Positions 60,681 through 64,000 of a DNA stretch of 64,000 bases are shown here, piece by piece. The position numbers and the translations under genes are program-made. How positions within the stretch are numbered: the stretch's first letter is position 1; every line of letters starts with the position of its first letter. Under the pieces are notes generated by a model that searched no databases, was not told the DNA's origin, and was given only the letters and a program-made list of their open reading frames with translations. Source of the DNA: Psychrobacillus insolitus (GTDB lineage Bacteria; Bacillota; Bacilli; Bacillales_A; Planococcaceae); contig NZ_QKZI01000005.1 of assembly GCF_003254155.1 (NCBI RefSeq), forward strand, positions 1-64,000. Reading direction: 5' to 3'.

Positions 60681-62498
60681 TCAAAACTTAAACTGACTCT
60701 CATACAACCCATGATAAAATCCTTTTTGTTGCAATAGTTCTTCGTGCGTTCCCGACTCAATCAGTTCACCATGATGGATGACCAAAATTCGATCTGCATT
60801 TTCGATTGTTTTTAAACGGTGTGCAATGACAAAACTAGTACGCCCTTCTGATAAATGATTTAACCCTTGTTGAATTTCGATTTCGGTTCTCGTATCAATA
60901 CTCGATGTAGCCTCATCTAGAATCAATATATCGGAATCTGCTAAAATCACTCGAGCAATTGCTAGTAATTGGCGCTGTCCTTGGCTTAAGTCTGACCCAC
61001 CAGAAGTAATAAGTGTTTCATACTGACCCGGCAAATGCTTAATGAATCCATGTGCAGCAGCCATTTTTGAAGCGTTAATGACCTCTTCATCTGTTGCTTC
61101 TAGACGGCCATAACGGATATTCTCCATAATCGTACCTGAAAATAGAAACGTATCCTGAAGCACAATCCCAATTTTTTCACGCAGTTTGCTAATCTTATAG
61201 TCTTGAATATTTCGACCATCAATTTTAATAACACCAGAATCAATATCGTAAAAACGCATTAAAAGATTAATAATCGTTGTTTTACCGGAACCCGTTGGAC
61301 CTACAAGTGCAATCTTCTCTCCTGCTTTTGCTTGGAAACTAATATTTTTCAAAATTTGCTTTCCATTTTCATAAGAAAAGTGAACATTTGAAAACTCAAC
61401 TTCCCCTTTAAAGCAATCAATTCCAATTGCACTTTCTTTATCCGTCATATCTGGCATTTCATCCATAATTTCAAACACTCGCTCTGCTCCAGCTATTGCA
61501 GATTGAAACGTATTTAATAGTGTAGACAACTGATTTATCGGACGGAAAAATTGACGAGAGTACGTAACGAAAGCGGCAATTATTCCAACAGTGGCTATTT
61601 CTTGAACCGTCATAAGTGCACCAATCCCAATGAGTAATGCTAATCCAAGGTTGTTAATGAAGTTATTAATAGGTCCAAGAAATCCTGAAACAGTGTCGGC
61701 TGCTATCGCCGATTGACGTAGTCTTTCATTTACCACATCAAATTTCGTAAATGTCTTTTCTTCTTGCCCAAAGAGTGTAACAACTTCATTTCCTGAAATG
61801 GCTTCTTCTATAAAGCCGTTCAATTCACCCAAATCTCGCTGCCTTTTGATGAAATTGACTCTACTATACTTGATAATTTTTTTTGTTGTAAAAATAATCA
61901 AAGGAATGACTAACAGTGAAACAATAGCTAGTACCCAATTTAGCAGGAACATTGCAATCGTTACACCTGTCACCATAAGAATGGATGAAAATATTTGAAT
62001 GACACTTTGACTAAGTGCATTATTCAAGCTCTCAATATCGTTCGTCACACGGCTCATCAGATCTCCATGTGTCCGTTTATCAAAAAACCGTAAAGATAAA
62101 GTCTGGAACTTATTGTACAGATCTTGGCGTAATACGCGAATCGTTTGAAGTGAAACTCGGACCATTAAAAATGTTTGTAACCAAGTAAAAATGGCGGCTG
62201 CAATATAAATAACTGCTAGCATGATTAATAATCGAAATGTACCATCGATATCCTTTGGGATGATGTATTGATCAATAATGAGTCCAATCATATACGGTAC
62301 GAGTAAGTTCAACAATGTAGATATAATAACAAAAATAACCGCCGCAATCATTGCCACTTTTTGTTTTTCCATGTACCTCCAAATCCGCTTGATCGTTCCC
62401 TTTCTATCCTTCGCTTTCACAACCGGACCACCAAGTCCTCTTGGTCCACGTGCGCGCCCCATCACATTTGGTTTAGGTTGCGTAGATGCCTTATTCAT
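60681..62498 (-). CDS. bmrD: Heterodimeric ABC multidrug exporter subunit (BmrD/YheH-like)
   Basis: 605 residues: basic N-terminal tail, six membrane segments (about 45-330) and ATPase domain (about 370-605). Walker B LILDEATSSID keeps the catalytic Glu, while the signature is degenerate (DLSQGQRQLL instead of LSGGQ). This is the mirror of its partner, as in BmrCD/TM287-288 exporters with one degenerate site. It overlaps the partner's stop by 4 nt (ATGA), with AAGGAGGTG before ATG. Confidence 0.88.
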   Translation of the reverse strand: MNKASTQPKPNVMGRARGPRGLGGPVVKAKDRKGTIKRIWRYMEKQKVAMIAAVIFVIISTLLNLLVPYMIGLIIDQYIIPKDIDGTFRLLIMLAVIYIAAAIFTWLQTFLMVRVSLQTIRVLRQDLYNKFQTLSLRFFDKRTHGDLMSRVTNDIESLNNALSQSVIQIFSSILMVTGVTIAMFLLNWVLAIVSLLVIPLIIFTTKKIIKYSRVNFIKRQRDLGELNGFIEEAISGNEVVTLFGQEEKTFTKFDVVNERLRQSAIAADTVSGFLGPINNFINNLGLALLIGIGALMTVQEIATVGIIAAFVTYSRQFFRPINQLSTLLNTFQSAIAGAERVFEIMDEMPDMTDKESAIGIDCFKGEVEFSNVHFSYENGKQILKNISFQAKAGEKIALVGPTGSGKTTIINLLMRFYDIDSGVIKIDGRNIQDYKISKLREKIGIVLQDTFLFSGTIMENIRYGRLEATDEEVINASKMAAAHGFIKHLPGQYETLITSGGSDLSQGQRQLLAIARVILADSDILILDEATSSIDTRTEIEIQQGLNHLSEGRTSFVIAHRLKTIENADRILVIHHGELIESGTHEELLQQKGFYHGLYESQFKF

Positions 62499-64000
62499 AA
62501 AAGCACCTCCTTCCCACTTTGCGTTGCATAAATCCCTCGATAAACACTACTCTTTTCTAATAATTCTTCATGTTTCCCACTCGCTTCAATCATTCCATCA
62601 TCGATAACGAGAATTTGGTCGGCATCAATAATCGATGAAACCTTCGATGAAATGATGAATACAGTTGTTTTGGAATGTTTTTGCTTTAATGCTTGTTGAA
62701 CCGAAGCTTCCGATAATGCATCAATTGCTGAAGTGGAATCATCCAGAATTAGAATTTTTGGTTCACGTATAAAAGCTCGAGTCATCGATAGACGTTGTTT
62801 TTGACCACCAGATAGATTCGTTGCCCCCTGCATTAACTCATGAGCAAACTTCCCATCTAACTTTTCAATAAATTCCATGGCTGCTGCTGACTCGGCTGCT
62901 CCTTTCATCTCGTAGGCACTTGCATCTACTTTTCCGTAGCGTACATTTTCTTCAATAGAACCTGAAAACAACGTAACTTTCTGTTGTACAAAACCAATGG
63001 ATTCTCTTAATCTTTCAAGAGAATATTCCTGGATGTTTACTCCATCAATTAGGATTGCTCCAGAGTCAGGATCATACAGGCGTGGGATCAGTTTAACAAG
63101 CGTAGATTTCCCACTCCCAGTTGAACCGATGATTCCAATCGTCTCCCCTGCTTTTGCAAGGAATGAAATTTTTTTCAATACATATTCTCCGTTTTTACTA
63201 TAACTAAAATTCACTTCTCTAAACTCCACTTGCCCTTTAAATTCATGATTGGGAATTGGATTTTCAGGTTCGCTAATATCAATTTCTGTATCAAGCACCT
63301 GCACAATACGATTAGCTGAAGTAAAGGAACGAGTAATCTGCATTAGTACATGACTACTAGACATTAATCCATTCAAAATAATGTTCAAATAGTTAATAAA
63401 AGCTAAAATTACACCTACTTGAAGCGTTCCTTCATTCACCTTAATCGCACCCATCCACATACCAGCAACTACTCCAAGATTCACAATGAAAAGCATGATT
63501 GGCATAAGTGTCAGAATGACTTGCTCTGCTGAAGTATTTCGTTTCGTTAATGTATCATTTACTTCTTGAAACTTTTCTATTTCATAATCTTGTCGGTCAA
63601 ATGCTTTAATCACTCGAATTCCAGCAAAAGTTTCTTGTAGCTTCGTATTTACCTGATCCACCGCTCTTTGGACTTTCGCAAATAGCTTCCCTGATTTAGT
63701 AGAGAAGTAATAAATAAGGAACATTAATATTGGAATTGCAACTAATAAAATCGGAAATAGTTCACGTGCTGTGAACCAAACGATTACGACTGAACCAATA
63801 AAAAACATGGGACCACGTACAAAAATTTTTAATGTCATCATTAATGCCTGCTGAACGGATGTAACGTCATTTGTCACAATTGTTATTAGTTTTCCAGCAC
63901 CGAAAGCATCCGTGTTTTTACTTGAAAAATGTTCCGTCTTTTTAAATACATCTCTGCGTATATCCGCGGCAAAATTGACTGCTGCCCTCGTACTGTAAAT
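62495..64000 (-). CDS. bmrC: Heterodimeric ABC multidrug exporter subunit (BmrC/YheI-like), 5' end cut by window
   Basis: The frame is open to the window edge, so the gene is partial: about 501 codons, perhaps 80 residues missing. The visible part has membrane segments, then Walker A GSTGSGKST, canonical signature LSGGQKQRL, and Walker B LILDDSTSAID, where Asp replaces the catalytic Glu. This non-catalytic Walker B with a good signature is the typical BmrC pattern. An internal ATG at 63877 is not the start, as TIVTNDV and AVNFAADIRRDVF upstream are conserved exporter sequence. Confidence 0.88.
   Translation of the reverse strand: MYSTRAAVNFAADIRRDVFKKTEHFSSKNTDAFGAGKLITIVTNDVTSVQQALMMTLKIFVRGPMFFIGSVVIVWFTARELFPILLVAIPILMFLIYYFSTKSGKLFAKVQRAVDQVNTKLQETFAGIRVIKAFDRQDYEIEKFQEVNDTLTKRNTSAEQVILTLMPIMLFIVNLGVVAGMWMGAIKVNEGTLQVGVILAFINYLNIILNGLMSSSHVLMQITRSFTSANRIVQVLDTEIDISEPENPIPNHEFKGQVEFREVNFSYSKNGEYVLKKISFLAKAGETIGIIGSTGSGKSTLVKLIPRLYDPDSGAILIDGVNIQEYSLERLRESIGFVQQKVTLFSGSIEENVRYGKVDASAYEMKGAAESAAAMEFIEKLDGKFAHELMQGATNLSGGQKQRLSMTRAFIREPKILILDDSTSAIDALSEASVQQALKQKHSKTTVFIISSKVSSIIDADQILVIDDGMIEASGKHEELLEKSSVYRGIYATQSGKEVLL

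Overview
The window reads as a low-GC Gram-positive chromosome of the order Bacillales, most likely a Planococcaceae/Caryophanaceae genus (Psychrobacillus, Paenisporosarcina, Sporosarcina or Lysinibacillus type). The reasons are the 5' end of a Bacillus-type 16S rRNA gene, AT-rich intergenic DNA, AGGAGG-type ribosome sites with many TTG/GTG starts, and the gene order acpS, lipoprotein, alr, mazEF, rsbRSTUVW-sigB-rsbX, tex, sprT, tRNA cluster, which is that of the Bacillus subtilis ydc/rsb region. It looks like ordinary core chromosome: no prophage, plasmid, CRISPR array or complete insertion sequence was seen. Genus assignment is inference.

Layout. 1-1030: start of a 16S rRNA gene and seven tRNA genes, all on the minus strand behind one strong sigma-A promoter. 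1056-12454: sprT, tex, the sigma-B stress module (stressosome RsbR/RsbS, switch kinase RsbT, phosphatase RsbU, anti-anti-sigma RsbV, anti-sigma RsbW, SigB, RsbX), the MazEF toxin-antitoxin pair, alanine racemase, a lipoprotein and AcpS. 12523-23497: rhomboid protease, two PH-domain membrane proteins, the RNA helicase CshA with a structured leader, an esterase, the wall genes murF and ddl, a paired SMR exporter and RodA. 23596-35132: small genes, a CBS protein, an MFS pump, two membrane proteins, and a tight four-gene operon joining an acyltransferase-aminotransferase fusion to an ABC-2 exporter, then cardiolipin synthase. 35170-48323: housekeeping and accessory single genes (VanY-type carboxypeptidase, YidC, AraC regulator, several GNAT proteins, ring-cleaving dioxygenase, CvfB, a GGDEF protein, MntR), including a broken lipid kinase. 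48343-64000: CadAC metal efflux, murB, an HxlR/YceI pair, an ACAD-like/DUF4242/HxlR unit next to a NitT/TauT-type ABC importer, and three multidrug ABC exporter subunits (one cut by the window end).

Most unusual points. (1) RsbV seems to have lost about 35 internal residues by an in-frame deletion between two TGL-coding repeats, so sigma-B control may be disabled or altered in this strain, although sigma-B-type promoters remain in front of rsbV, of a YtxH-like gene and of two tiny membrane-protein genes. (2) Intergenic DNA carries several repeat families: three tandem arrays of 20-21 bp units (one with six exact 20-bp units), a set of long hairpins whose stems change but stay complementary around a GTGAC core, and a ~320-bp palindromic element present as two inverted copies 18 kb apart. 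(3) An orphan IS200/IS605-like right end with structured RNA potential lies upstream of a BmrA-like gene. (4) The fusion-enzyme plus exporter operon is a candidate small-molecule synthesis and export locus. All functional calls rest on reading the sequence and remembered families; no database search was run.
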